A stretch of 64,000 nt of DNA, taken from the NCBI RefSeq assembly GCF_019279795.1, contig NC_056743.1, positions 1,780,545,466 through 1,780,609,465 of the forward strand, given 5' to 3'. Position numbers and translations under genes: made by a program. This document shows, one piece after another, positions 23,708 to 35,474 of the stretch. Every line of letters starts with the position of its first letter. Positions within the stretch are counted from its first letter, which is position 1. The DNA is from Protopterus annectens (lineage: Eukaryota > Chordata > Ceratodontiformes > Protopteridae). The notes beneath the pieces were generated by a model. That model made no database searches. It saw nothing but the letters and a program-made list of their open reading frames with translations, and was not told the DNA's origin.

Positions 23708-24260
23708 TGCCCCGCTCTGTTCGCTACTTTCACTCCGCTCTGCTACCCTACCCCCATTCCCACCCACCCCATAACAATTACACTTATAGTTACTGGCCAC
23801 ACCCTCCACAAATTACTAGCCCTGCCTGTCCAACCATCTCCCATATACAACTCACCATACCCCAATCAGTTCTCCCTTTACCTACTCCCTACCACAACTG
23901 CTATATCTACTACTCCTACCCTCCTATACATTCTACACCCACTTTTACCCCACTTTACATAACCTATAACCATGCAACCCCCACAGCATACCCAACCTCC
24001 AAAACTTGCAATATACCTAATAACCTCCATCTCTCTACTTCTCCTCTCCAGCCTAACCTCTTACCACACTGAGCTTTATACAAGAAACACAACTCAGTGG
24101 CAAACAGATTCCACAACCACTGGCAACAAACTAATACACTTCCCTATATCACCATCAGACTTCTCCTCCTCACAACCTCGTTTATACTCTTATAACAGAC
24201 CTGCTTATAAAACTAACCCCCACTCCTCCCAGAAAACAACAAGAATACTACACAAACTTA

Positions 24261-24526
24261 TTTATTTTATTTTTATTTATTTATTTAACATTTTTTTGGA
24301 ATGTCGTCCGACTAGGTTTCCACAGAGGCTTTTTTCAGCCAGGCAGCAGGGAGAAACACTCCAGATGCATGTGGAATGTGGGGGGGAGGAGGAAACCCGG
24401 AGGAAACTACCAGGACACAACACAGGAACATGCAAACTCCACACAGACGGCACCCCAGCCGAGAATCGAACCGGAGAACCTCTTGCTGTGAGGCGACAAC
24501 GTTAACCGCTGCACCACTGTGCCACC
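24261..24526 (-). mobile_element. tRNA-headed SINE with AAATA-type tail
   Basis: On the minus strand the head at about 24,525 has a tRNA-like A-box region (GTGCAGCGGTTAACG) and B box GGTTCGATTC. These are followed by TGTGTGGAGTTTGCATGTTC and a tail of AAATAAATAAATA at 24,261-24,290. The 8-bp duplication CAAACTTA flanks it (24,253-24,260 and 24,527-24,534). Its 3' body differs from the SINEs at 50.3 and 52.4 kb. It inserted between the 5' region and the endonuclease of the L2-like LINE. Confidence 0.88.
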
Positions 24527-24639
24527 CAAACTTAATAGACTCTGCCTCCACCTACTCTAAAATCTTACCTCCTGTGGAGATATACACCCTAATCCAGGTC
24601 CCAACTCATCAAGCGTAACAAACGTAAATCACACAGAGG

Positions 24640-25320
24640 CTATATTCAAAAGGCCTACCTCTTCTCTCCTACTGTTAAACTTAAATTCAAGAAGTGTACT
24701 CAACAAAGTATCAGACATACATGCCCTCCTTGTCTTATACAAACCAGAGATAGCAGTATAGACAGAAACTTAGGTTAAGCCACAACACCACAACAATTAG
24801 ATCACTCCACCTGGATATAATATCATACGTAATGATAGAATAGGGAAAAAGGTGGAGGAGTAGCCATAGTCTTCCAAAATAATCTTGCTATGGAACAATT
24901 TGAATGTAACACCCATGAAACAAAAGATATTGAAGTAATATTTGCTAAACTAAAACTAAATTCCAGAAAAGATATAATCATTGCAGGTGGCTACATTCTA
25001 CCAGGCAATAACATTGCTACATTGGAAAACCTGCTATTCTGGATGTCTACCCCCCCCCCCACCGGAAACCATACTACTCGGAGACTTTAATATAGACTGG
25101 GCTGAATGCTCTAGTTACAACCCCTCCTCCTATATCACCTTACATGGCTTTACCCAAATTATTTCTCACCCCACAAGAATTGATAGGACATCCCAATGAC
25201 AGTCCATCTTAGAATGGATACTGGTATCAAACCCCAATCTCATACAACAAGCAGGCTGTCTCCCAGACAGTCTAAGTTACCACCAAATAACCTACCTGAT
25301 AAGGAATAGATCCCACCATA
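24640..25320 (+). pseudogene. L2-like LINE endonuclease domain
   Basis: Across frame breaks the plus strand reads Leu-Asn-Ser-Arg-Ser-Val (24,670), a Thr-Glu-Thr-Trp-like box near 24,755, Lys-Gly-Gly-Gly-Val-Ala-Ile-Val (24,850), Leu-Leu-Gly-Asp-Phe-Asn-Ile-Asp-Trp (25,075) and Ser-Tyr-His-Gln (25,275). These are the successive motifs of an AP endonuclease. A C-run at 25,050-25,060 marks one frameshift. Confidence 0.78.
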
Positions 25321-25329
25321 CCACTCCCC

Positions 25330-27497
25330 CACTCTAAAAACAATACGGAACAAAAAGAACTTCATAGCTAATAACCTGCTTAATGCTCTAAAGTGCATTA
25401 ACTGGACTCCCCTTACTCACCTTCCTCTAGACGAAGCTGTGCAATACTTTAACACAGCCTTCCTCAAAGCCCTAAATGAACATGCACCACCCAGAAGCAT
25501 TAGAGTCAAAACTAACTACGCCCCTTGGCTAACAAAAAAGACAAAAACAATAATGAAAACTAGGGACAAAGCCTGGATCCAATATCATAAACACAAAACC
25601 CCTTCCCTGAAACAACAATACCTAGGAGTCCGCAACAAAGCCAAAAACACATTAAGCTAGACAAAGCCAATTATTATAAAACCAGGCAAGAAAAATTTGC
25701 TAATAACCCTCAGAAATTCTGGACCACAATAAATAGTTTACTATACCCTGGAAAAGCAACCACTCATACCCACGAACCGCCAAAGAATCACGTCAACATC
25801 CCAACACATTTCAATAGATACTTTACTAAAACAATCCAAACTCTAGCAAACACCCAAAATAGCACCAGCAACCCCATAACAAATCCCACCCCTCCCACAC
25901 CATAGAACTAAACAACTCCCCTAACCTTTCCATACACCCTGTGTACACTTAGACTATTACCAAACTCCTGAAAAAAAATCAAACCAACCACACTAGCTGC
26001 AGACAAACTCCCTGCTGACTTCCTTCAGATAACAGCTGATGCCATAGCCTACCCCATATCCATCCTCATAAATAGGTCCATAACAGAATCTACTGTACCT
26101 ACCTTGTGGAAAGTATCACACATAATTCCACTCCATAAGGGAGGCAAATCCTGAGAACTGACCAACTACCGGCCAATAGCAATTCTCTTACCTTTATCAA
26201 AAATATTGGAGAGAATAGTTCACTCTCAACTGATGCAATATCTCTTAACAAATAACTTGCTATCCCATTCTCAGCACAGCTTTAGACCCTCCCACAGCAC
26301 CACCACTGCACTACTATCCTTTACCAACTTAGTCAGTCACTACAGAAACAAAGAACTAATCGTATCCGCCATATTTCTAGACTTATCTAAAGCCTTCAAT
26401 ATGGTTAACCATAGCAGGTTTCTGGAAATACTAGGTACCCTTAACATCCACTCTTCCACTATATCATGGTTTAGTAACTATCTAGCAGGTCGACAACAAG
26501 CAGTGCTATGGCAAAACCAATTGTCCTCTCTCTTACCAGTATCCATTGGTGTCCCTCAAGGAACCATTCTTGGTCCTCTACTGTTCTCCCTATTCACAAA
26601 CCAGATAGCTACATATTCACTCTCTGCCAAAGTAGTACAATATGCAGATGACACCAGTATTATATGTGCTGTCCCAAATCTGAATGAACTACAAGCCATA
26701 ACTCAACAAAACTTCACCTCATCAGAAACATGGTTCACCAGCATAAAACTCCTTCTCAATCCAAAAAAAACCAACCTAATCATATTTGGCCCTGGTAGAC
26801 CACCTCAGCAATGCAATGACCTAAGTATAGTCTCTAAAGATAACATCACAATCACTCCAACTACACACACAAAACTGCTAGGGGTAATTATTGACAACAA
26901 CCTCAGATTTCTCCTTCACATAGCCCAAACAATTAAGAAAGTAAACAAAAAACTGGGTCTCCTTACAGAAGCAAACAATTCATGACCAAGGAGACCAAAT
27001 CCACAATAGCAAGGACTCATCTCTTATCCATCCTACTGTATGCCACCCCTGTAATGACAAATCTTTGCCACTCCGAACTCACCAAAATGGAATCTTGTTA
27101 CAAGATTGCCAAGTTTGCTACTGAGACCACTCATAGATCCCATCACTGCCTTGCCCTAAAGCAAATCAACTGGCTTGAGCTGCCCCAACAACTGATACTT
27201 CAGCAACTCTATATAACACACAAGCTGTACTATCTGCCCAACAAAATCCCATCACTCCAGCAACTAATTCAACCATACATAATCACTAGAACCTTAAGAT
27301 CCAGTAGCCAAAACCTTTTAAATGTCATTAAACATAAAAATGATGTAGGTAAGTCTCTCTTTGCCTGCAATATAACCAAAGTTTGGAAACAATTCCCTAA
27401 TCACATCACTGCTACAAGCTCTCCATTCCAATTTAAAAATCTCCTCAAAAGCCACTTTACAAACAACTGGCTCTGCTCCTGTGTCTCCCCAGGTTAA
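25330..27497 (+). pseudogene. L2-like LINE reverse transcriptase (two long open pieces)
   Basis: The largest open piece, 26,206-26,985 (259 residues), has Phe-Arg-Pro-Ser-His-Ser-Thr, Leu-Asp-Leu-Ser-Lys-Ala-Phe, Gly-Val-Pro-Gln-Gly-Thr-Ile-Leu-Gly-Pro-Leu-Leu and the catalytic Tyr-Ala-Asp-Asp-Thr. The next piece (26,982-27,497) overlaps by ATGA and carries the thumb and C-terminal region. Upstream 25,439-25,660 is the linker between endonuclease and RT. In the family this copies LINE RNA and may also mobilise SINEs. Few inactivating changes within the palm suggest a moderately young copy. Confidence 0.88.
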
Positions 27498-28019
27498 TCC
27501 AACCCACTGCATTGTTGTTAAATGCAGGAATGCATCTGTTATGCAAGTTAGATCTGCTTATCCCAAGCACACAGACTTTTTCTTAATGTACTCCTACTAA
27601 AACCTTTTGTTCCTTTTCTCTCAGATACCATGTGTCTTCTAATCCATCAAACTACTGGATACACAGCATACATCCATCACTGCTACATAAAACTCTTGTA
27701 CTGTTTTTCCCAATACTGTACTACTCTCAATCCCTCAATGTACTGCAGATTTACGTACTGCCTGTAATTTGTAAAACTTTGCCAACAATATACTGGAATG
27801 ACTGTATATAGTCCTAATAGCAAGAAGTTTATATTTGACATCGGACTGCTTATTAATCAACTACCAAAAATGTAAAACTCTGCCTACCACATGCTGAAAT
27901 GAGTCTATAACATACCTGTATATTGTACTGTTAACATGATGCTAATATATGACTATTGCATGCTGGATTGTATTGTATTACTATTGCATGCTAATTGTAT
28001 TAGATGTAACGAAATCCTA

Positions 28020-28137
28020 ACCTGTTCTGTACCTGGAGCTTTTCTCCCCGGGCCTCCGATGAAAAAGGGCCTGTGTCCAATCGGACTTTCCTGGTCAACA
28101 AAAGTAAAATAAACATAAATAAATATAAATAAAATGT
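28020..28137 (+). terminator. L2-like LINE 3' end
   Basis: Contains CCCCGGGCCTCCGATGAAAA and ends in an (AATAAACAT/AAATA)n tail. This fits L2-type 3' ends, which lack long poly-A. Confidence 0.7.
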
Positions 28138-28376
28138 TTTTGTAAAGAGCAGAAGAATTTCACTATGTTTTTAACTTATTTAAATAGTTATTTTGTAGGA
28201 TATGTTTAAAACAGAGATTTAGTTTATTATATTTTATGGCCATTGAGTTAACTGCTTGATCATGTGATGTGTGTTTGTGTATTCAAGTGTTGTGAGAACA
28301 CTGGGTCTGTTTCTGATGAAATTCCCGTGGGTTACATTAAAAGAATGAAAGCATAAAAGAGAGTCTGTTTTTATTT
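28138..28376 (+). mobile_element. PLE-5 right end: last codons, 3' UTR and pLTR
   Basis: Begins with the final codons of the PLE-5 frame (Val-Lys-Ser-Arg-Arg, stop near 28,180) and continues into sequence that is the inverse of 14,728-15,025. It ends at the 15-bp target duplication. Confidence 0.75.
28303..28367 (+). ncRNA. Hammerhead ribozyme-like motif in PLE-5 right pLTR
   Basis: CTGATGA (28,313-28,319), stem ATTC/GAAT behind an extra A, GAAA (28,347-28,350), then GCATA. Helix I and III are weaker than in the copies at 39.1 and 51.9 kb. Probably a decayed ribozyme. Confidence 0.45.
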
Positions 28377-28391
28377 GAATTGTACAGATGT
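28377..28391. repeat. Right target-site duplication (15 bp) of nested insertion
   Basis: Exact repeat of 14,713-14,727. Joining 14,727 to 28,392 restores an uninterrupted endonuclease frame of LINE 'B'. Confidence 0.9.
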
Positions 28392-29894
28392 CTTTTTACC
28401 TGCATATAAATTGCATGAGAAAAAAGAATGGAGGAGTTGTAGGAGTTTTTTTGCTCTTGGATAAGGACTAGAGTTCTAGTTTCTGACTAGAGTTCAAGTT
28501 TCTGACTGCAGTAGGGAAATTCTACTTCTAGAGTTATTATTTCATGCAGCATCTACTCCAATATATTTGATATGTTATAAGAGTCCTATCGTATTTACAC
28601 TGGAACAGTACTATTTCACTAAGGAATTAAGTAAATATTTGGATTATAACAACTTAATTTTGTTGGGTGATATTGACTTTCCTAATATCATCTGGAAGGA
28701 TGAGACATCTGAGTCTGCCTTAGAAGAAAAAATTGTGGGTCTTTGTACACTGTCTAACTTATCCCAACTAATAGCTTTCCCTTCAAGAGCATAAAATACT
28801 CTTGATTTATTATTTACAAATATGTTAGATAGAATGGCAAGCATAAGTCAACTATGCCCCTTAGATGGTTGATCATAATGCCTTTGGGTTTGCAGTAATT
28901 ACAAATTCACATTTAAATAATCCAGTTATGATTATTTTTGATAAAGTCAAATTATTTGATTTAAGTACAACTGAGCTCATAAACCCATTTGATCTATTTA
29001 TGAAAAGTCTTCATGATTTGGTTAGTTATGTTCTTTACTTTTAAGCACATATGCTGCTAGCATTTATATTAGTGTAGACAAACTTTAACCAGGAAATCTA
29101 TGACCTACTGTGGTTATTGAAGAAAAAAGGAAGACATTTAGCACACAGAAATGTTTTTCGACTGCTACAGCTAAAAAAGCTTATAATTCACTTAGTCGGA
29201 AATGGAACAGCCCATTACTGAAAGCTAAATGAAAGTATGAAGAACATCTTTTGTCTATTGTCTCAACAAAGAAATTGTTTCTTATGCTCAAAAATTCAAA
29301 GTTGAAAAAATTAAGTGGGCCCTATTATTGTAAATAAAAAGTATTATATGAAGGATTACAATTGGCTGAGGTGTTTAATAAACATTTTCTTGTGAGTGAT
29401 TCATTAAGCAAGGTCAACTGTTGCATTAGTGATACCTTAGAGAATTATATTATGAATGTTAATTTTTTTAACTTAGACACCATAAGAAAATTGTTGGATT
29501 ACATAAGTCAGGACATTTCTCATAGTTCTAATAATTTATCAGGCTGCCTTTGTGTTACTTACACTAAATATATTTCTACAATTATCACATCCTTTTTTAA
29601 TACAGTGTTGTTTCATGGTTATGTCCTTTTAAGTTAGAAGTGAGTAAATGTTATACCTATTCACAAGGGTGATTCAGTGAATAATTTCTCCAATTATAGG
29701 CCAATTAGTGTAACTGCCTTGGTGGGTACGAGTTTTGAGAGATATTTGCTATCCATCTTGACTATTGATTTAAAGGATTGTCTGTTGGATCTGTCTGAAC
29801 ATGGTTTTACCTAGAATAGATCAACATTTAGTAATTTTACACCTTTTTATGACTCTGTTACTTTGGTCTTGGATAAGGGTTTATCTGTTGTTGT

Positions 29895-29943
<49 letters not shown>

Positions 29944-30990
29944 TCATAAGGTTTTTCACAGTATTCTACATAATGCAATTATTGATGCAGTGCATGAAAA
30001 GATGATAAATCCATACATTTTGCACTGGGTCTCAAAATGGCTGAGTGGGAGGAAACAACTAGTCATAATTAAGAAGTATCTATCTAACTGTGCTGACATG
30101 CTTAAAGGGATCACAAAAGGCTCAATACTAGGTCAATGTTATTTAATATATCTTTTTCTCAGATACCAAAGCATTACTCTATCTGGATGGCAAATTATGC
30201 TGATGATACCAGTTTTATAAAAGCTATAACATCATCAAAGGATATAGAAAAATATTGATCTGTACTTGAGTAAAGTAGCATTTTAGTTAAATTATAATAG
30301 ACTAAATATTAATAAAGGTAACTGTGGAGTCCTTTTCTTTGGAAACCTAGTTTGCATGTCAAGGTGAAATTAGGAACCACAGTTTTATTGAATTTGTCAG
30401 AATATAATGATTTGGGCATTAGGATTTGTAATAATTTTTAATTTAGATCACATATCCAAGTAATTAAAACCAAAATAAAATGTATACCATTCATTTTTAA
30501 GAACATTGTTTCAAAGAATGCAGAATTATTTAAAAAATATATATATTGTATATGTTTGAACTATTGTTGAATATAATATGACATTTTATTTATATGTGAA
30601 AGATGATTTATTAATTTTAGAAGGAACAGAGAGGAAATTTACAAATAGAATTCTGGGTTGAAAAAATCTTCCATATTGAGCTACTTTGGATGTTTTAGGT
30701 CTATTTTCCATAAGTTTATGGTTTATGTGAGGAAAGTTGCATCTAGCTTATCAGACATTAAGGAATGAGGATCTCTGATTATTACTATACATTGAGCTTT
30801 AAGATTCTACTCAAATTGCTAGGAGGTATAACTATTCATTTAAACTTTGCAAGATGTAGAGCTGTTGCTAGAGCAAAGTCTCTATCATATTCTGTGTTAT
30901 GTATGGGGAATAAACTCCCTATGTTAATTAGATGGTCTGAATCATTATATTGATTAAAAATAAAATCTTGATAAGTGAAATGATACTATG
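28392..30990 (+). mobile_element. CR1-like LINE 'B', 3' portion (endonuclease and RT relic)
   Basis: Continues the endonuclease: Leu-Leu-Gly-Asp-Ile-Asp-Phe-Pro-Asn-Ile (28,660-28,690), Leu-Asp-Leu-Leu-Phe-Thr-Asn (28,800) and a linker at 29,362-29,637. RT relics follow: Asn-Tyr-Arg-Pro-Ile-Ser (29,695), a frame broken by a TA microsatellite at 29,897-29,941, Ser-Ile-Leu-His-Asn-Ala-Ile-Ile, Gly-Ser-Ile-Leu-Gly, and Tyr-Ala-Asp-Asp-Thr near 30,200. The C-terminal Ala-Arg-Ala-Lys-Ser block with Asn-Lys-Leu-Pro lies at 30,870-30,925. It is inactive through many stops. Confidence 0.78.
29897..29941. repeat. (TA)n microsatellite inside LINE 'B' RT
   Basis: About 22 TA units interrupting the former coding frame between the palm motif A region and Leu-His-Asn. 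Confidence 0.97.
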
Positions 30991-32339
30991 GTTTATATAT
31001 TTACATTGGAGTTTGTGTTTTGATTGGCATTTTGTCCCAATACTGTTTCTTGTAAACTATTTAAACTATTGAATTCTCATTGACATAATTTACTTAATCT
31101 CATTCTGTCAGGCAGTTTTCTCAGTTTCTTCACAAACTCACGGGAATGTTACTTCTTTCAAATTATTTTTCTTCACTAAAAACGTTGTTTCCGTCAGGAT
31201 ACAATATTTTCCTACTTTTTAGACTTATTTAGTTCACTTTTATGCAGTTTTACTTAAAATGTCCTGTCAGTACAAACAATGTCCCAAAGAACTACTGCAA
31301 AGTGCTGTTACTCCACCTCTGTCTTAACCACGTCACTGGCTACTATGTTTTCCTTATAACAAAAATTTTTCAGTCCACATAATGTGGCTTTCTACCCGTA
31401 TCACATGCATGAGGTGAACCTATTGCACTTGGAGTAGTGTTTTAGCAGCCCCTCCCCAATAACAGCATTGTGTACAAATCTACTAGTGTCAAGTGTCTGA
31501 TATAAAGAAAATAACTCTTTTTACTCTATTAAATAACATAACCCATGGTCATCATTCTGGATACACATAGGCCTCCAACTGCATTATTTCCATTCCAACT
31601 CAAATAATTATCAATTCTTAACATTATGTGTGGTGCAAACCTCTTCTTTCTCAAATAATAAGCATATAGTTGGTCCATGACTGCTGAGAACTGAGTTTAA
31701 CATGTGCAATCATGGCACAATGCATTTCTAAAGGCAAGTTAAGCTCCAAAATGTTTGTATGGAACCTTTTGATTCATTCAGTAACACACTATAGGGCTAT
31801 CAATATTCAGGTCATGCATGAAAGTTCAACCACTTCAAAGTCATGTGAGAAGACTTCACAGGCAGAAATTAAGTTACATATCACTACACTTTATGGTACA
31901 GGATCATACAGGAGGCATACTAACCATTTCAGTAAGGCAGCTGAAAATGGCCACACTAATGATACATTATTTTAAATGGTGTGCATTGTGATGACACTCC
32001 ACCACTAGGCCAGTAATCAAGGAGCCTCAATCCTCACCACTGGCTCCTGTGGGGAACATTCACTGGGAGGATAACAGGTACATACCAGTAGTTCCAGATG
32101 CAGCTCTCTGCATCAAGTACAATCAAGCACAATTTCCCTTAAGAGCACACAGGGAACACAGTCAGTCTAGGGCTGGTTCCTCTCTATTTCTACAGATCTC
32201 CAATAAGACTCCCCACTGGTACAGCTATAGAGTTGAGTCCAAGCCAAGTCCTCCAACACTCTCTCTGTCTAACCTGTGCTTTGTGTCCCTGCCCAAGTAG
32301 CTAAAACACACACCTTTTGAGGTTTGATTTGCACACACT

Positions 32340-32406
<67 letters not shown>

Positions 32407-33232
32407 CTGGGAAAGGCTGGCTATGCTCCCTCTTGCCCAGACTATAAGGTAGTTATCACTGCCACCAGAACCCCTCAACAGCTACTGTAAGTCCCTTAAC
32501 AAAGGCTGACTAATTTTACTGAGTAAAATTAATTAATGCAAAAGGTAGTTTGACCAAGAGCAAGGTTATTAGGAGTGCCCACATATTGTCACCAAATAAA
32601 TATGCAAATGCTCTCAAAACTTAAATAGCTCTACAAAGATCAGCCACAATGAAATGTTTAAATATATTTAATACTAAATAATAAAAGAACAAGCCAATAC
32701 TAAATATCAATTTGCAGTGACATCTGAGTTCAAAATTACAGGGAATATTTAAAATAACATTGTAGGACAGACTTGTGCAAATAAAGAAAAACAATATCTA
32801 AACTAAGCTTCACTATATTCCTGATTGAATATAAGATAATTACTATTCCCTACTTACTTAACAGAGCAAGGCAGATGATGTGGTGAATGGTCCTTCCTGT
32901 TTTCAGGCCCAAGACAGAATATAGAATATTCAGCCTCACTAAGAGACATCTCAAAATAATATCTAAAATATTACTTCTGGGATAGCTTGCAGAATGACAT
33001 CACTTCTGGTCATCTGACTTCTAGTTACAATGAAACCACAATTGCTGGAAGCTGGCAGTATTTAACACCTACCTGTACAAATGCACACACAAGGGATGTT
33101 GCTCAGATCTGTGGCAGGTGCTGGAAGTAATAAAACAATGTCATACCTCCACTCTTCCAGAGTAGTGATTAGTTCACTCCAAAGACAATACAGAAAGCTT
33201 CCTAGTACAGACTTTGTGTCTCTGGCTGGATT
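30991..33232. other. Unassigned DNA
   Basis: No coding or RNA feature is recognised. Only the CA microsatellite at 32,342-32,404 stands out. Confidence 0.4.
32342..32404. repeat. (CA)n microsatellite
   Basis: About 31 CA units. Confidence 0.97.
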
Positions 33233-33468
33233 CACTTTATAATCTCGAAATACTCAAATATCGAATTTCAGTATCTCGGCACTATAAAGCTGAAAACTCA
33301 CAAACCCAAAACAAAACCATGAAATTCAAAACCATGAACGTTACCAAACACTACACCACACATACAAACACAAATACACCTAACTACCGACACTACAACA
33401 AAACAAACACACCCACCCACCCTTCCTATAAGCAGAGGGGTAAGACCCCTGCACCCCCACAACCCTGC

Positions 33469-33525
<57 letters not shown>

Positions 33526-33910
33526 TAACTCCAAGGGTGCACTAAACACCAAAAGACAGAAAACCCACCACCACACATTCTACACCCCCCTTGCACAAAC
33601 ACACATCACATACATAAAAATACCATCACTCTCAGCACTGACACACTCACACATTTACCTACCTACCCTAACCCACACCTAAAACTCCCCAACAGACTCT
33701 CAAACACACACACCCGCCCCAAAACCCTTAAAAAACATAACACTTACCTAACACGTCATCAGAACTGCGAGTTAGACATTTCCAGGTTCGATATTCCTTT
33801 AGTTTCGAGCAACTGCAGATTCAACAGTTGTTTCAGGCAATCGTATCAGACAAGACTTTGGTCTCGAGATACTGAAATTTGACATTTCAGTATTTCGAGA
33901 TTCCAAAGTG
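33233..33910. mobile_element. Non-autonomous DNA transposon with about 46-bp TIRs
   Basis: The left end, 33,233-33,278 (starting CACTTTATAATCTCGAAATA), is the near-perfect inverse of 33,865-33,910 (ending AAAGTG). The interior is C/A-rich and holds a TA microsatellite; no transposase. A target duplication could not be defined, so superfamily is unknown. Confidence 0.78.
33472..33524. repeat. (TA)n microsatellite
   Basis: About 26 TA units inside the TIR element. Confidence 0.97.
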
Positions 33911-35474
33911 TTTCCATCTGGCTGCATTGAAACCTGTGAGATAACTTCTTTATGGCTTAGCCCATCAAATGATTAATTTTCAGATATATTTTATAGTTTG
34001 CTGGACTGAGGTTAACCTCCCATTTTCCAGTTTCCTCTATTAAAATGTACATTTAAACAGTTACAAGAATACATGTGCTTTCTTGTTCTCTCTGGTAGAG
34101 CACACTGTGTATATATTTCAAACACTAGGACTTTACAAATACCTTTTCAATGCAAACATCTGTACAAATCAATTTAGTATACGCATGGCATACAGTTCTA
34201 ATACATTTGTAACACAAGCTTCTTGTACAAATCAGTTTGATATTCACAAATGACATATAATTATTTACAAAATTCCACCTAGCTGTACTGTCAGTACCGC
34301 CTATTGTCACATGCATATCCTTTATACTTTTGTAATTTCTTGTATTTTCTCCTGACTTTTACAGTAAGGTAATCCATCTAAGGCTGCACTTATTCAGATC
34401 TAAACTGAAATATGCTTTCCATCAATATAATGGGATTTTGCTTTTGCTTTCTGAATTATTTTTTGTGCAGAAGTGAACTTTTTGCTGTCTGTATTGATGA
34501 GGCATTATCACACATGTACTATGCTGATTTTTTAGACTAAAACTAAGAAAAAAGTTCAAAATTGTGATGCGACTCATATTTTGCTAAATTTAGTTTATAT
34601 GTAAGCCTTTTGCTATAATTTGCCCAACATGAGAAATATATTAATTTCTTCACAGTTTTATTTTTATTTTCATGAAAGGTTGTAACCTCTAGCAGTCATT
34701 TTACAAATTCTTCTGACGGCAACATTGCCATCCTAAAAAGAGCCTTAGTAAGAAATTTATTTTTAAGTAATTGGCTTCTGACAGACTGATACAGAACATG
34801 GCATGCAAAACAATTCCAGTTTGCAATAATAGAGGAAATATAACCATTCAGGATATCAGACACTCAGATGGGAGGCTATCCTAAAAAATGTAAAGGTTAG
34901 CTAAGTGGACGATAATTAAACATACCAGAAGCTTGCTTCCTTCCTATTTCTCCATGACAAAGTAATGGTTTGGTTCAGCATAATTCAATATTTTTGTATA
35001 CAAATGAGAGAAAATGATGACTAGACTCTTCAGTGCAGTTCTGACATCTGAATAGTCAGAAGTGGCTGAACAGCTAAAGACATAGGAAAGTATTATGTAT
35101 GGTCAAGCAATCATATAAAAACAGATTAGTGTATACACATGTTTGTTTCATATAAATAATTATTATCAGGATATCTAGGACAAATTTTATATATGTCCCA
35201 GCAATGCATTCTCATGGCATTGACCTTGCCTTAAATTATTGCATTAGATGTGTTAGCCCACTGTTACTTCCCTGTTGAAGTATTATGATGTGTAGTATTA
35301 GTCACATGAGGGAGTGGTGAATGACAGCCGTAGTTCACATGTGTGTGTTTGTGTGATGTGACAGTCCCAGGGAGGAATCTGATGGGAAAAGTGCAGCAGC
35401 TTGCAATGAAGGAAATAAACATGGACTATACTCTCTCACTCTTCATGTATGTGCATCTATATCTATAGCTATAT
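33911..35474. other. Unassigned DNA upstream of PLE-1
   Basis: Contains a diverged tandem duplication at about 34,150-34,270 (TGTACAAATCA repeated 63 bp apart). No gene, terminal repeat or hammerhead motif is seen before PLE-1, so that element appears 5'-truncated. Confidence 0.4.

Larger units (their letters stand above)
15149..28137 (+). mobile_element. L2/CR1-group LINE with very long repeat-bearing 5' region
   Basis: The inserted block ends with a typical L2-like 3' end (CCCCGGGCCTCC, then an AAATAAA-type tail near 28,100-28,137). It contains an endonuclease and reverse transcriptase at 24.6-27.5 kb. The 5' limit is set near 15,149, where PLE-5 coding stops. A leader of about 50 bp (15,150-15,203) recurs at 20,918-20,972, suggesting a doubled promoter or 5' UTR. 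Between them lie a 123-bp tandem array and a unit also duplicated at 23.1 kb. No clear target duplication is seen. That all of this is one element is an inference. Confidence 0.6.

Noticed and set aside
23704-24072. 122-codon open frame upstream of the L2-like endonuclease as ORF1
   Set aside because: Composition is that of C/T-rich low-complexity DNA, with no ORF1 motif; its overlap with a second long frame suggests chance.
33214-33576. Open frames with long Tyr-Ile runs
   Set aside because: They are translations of the TA microsatellite on both strands.
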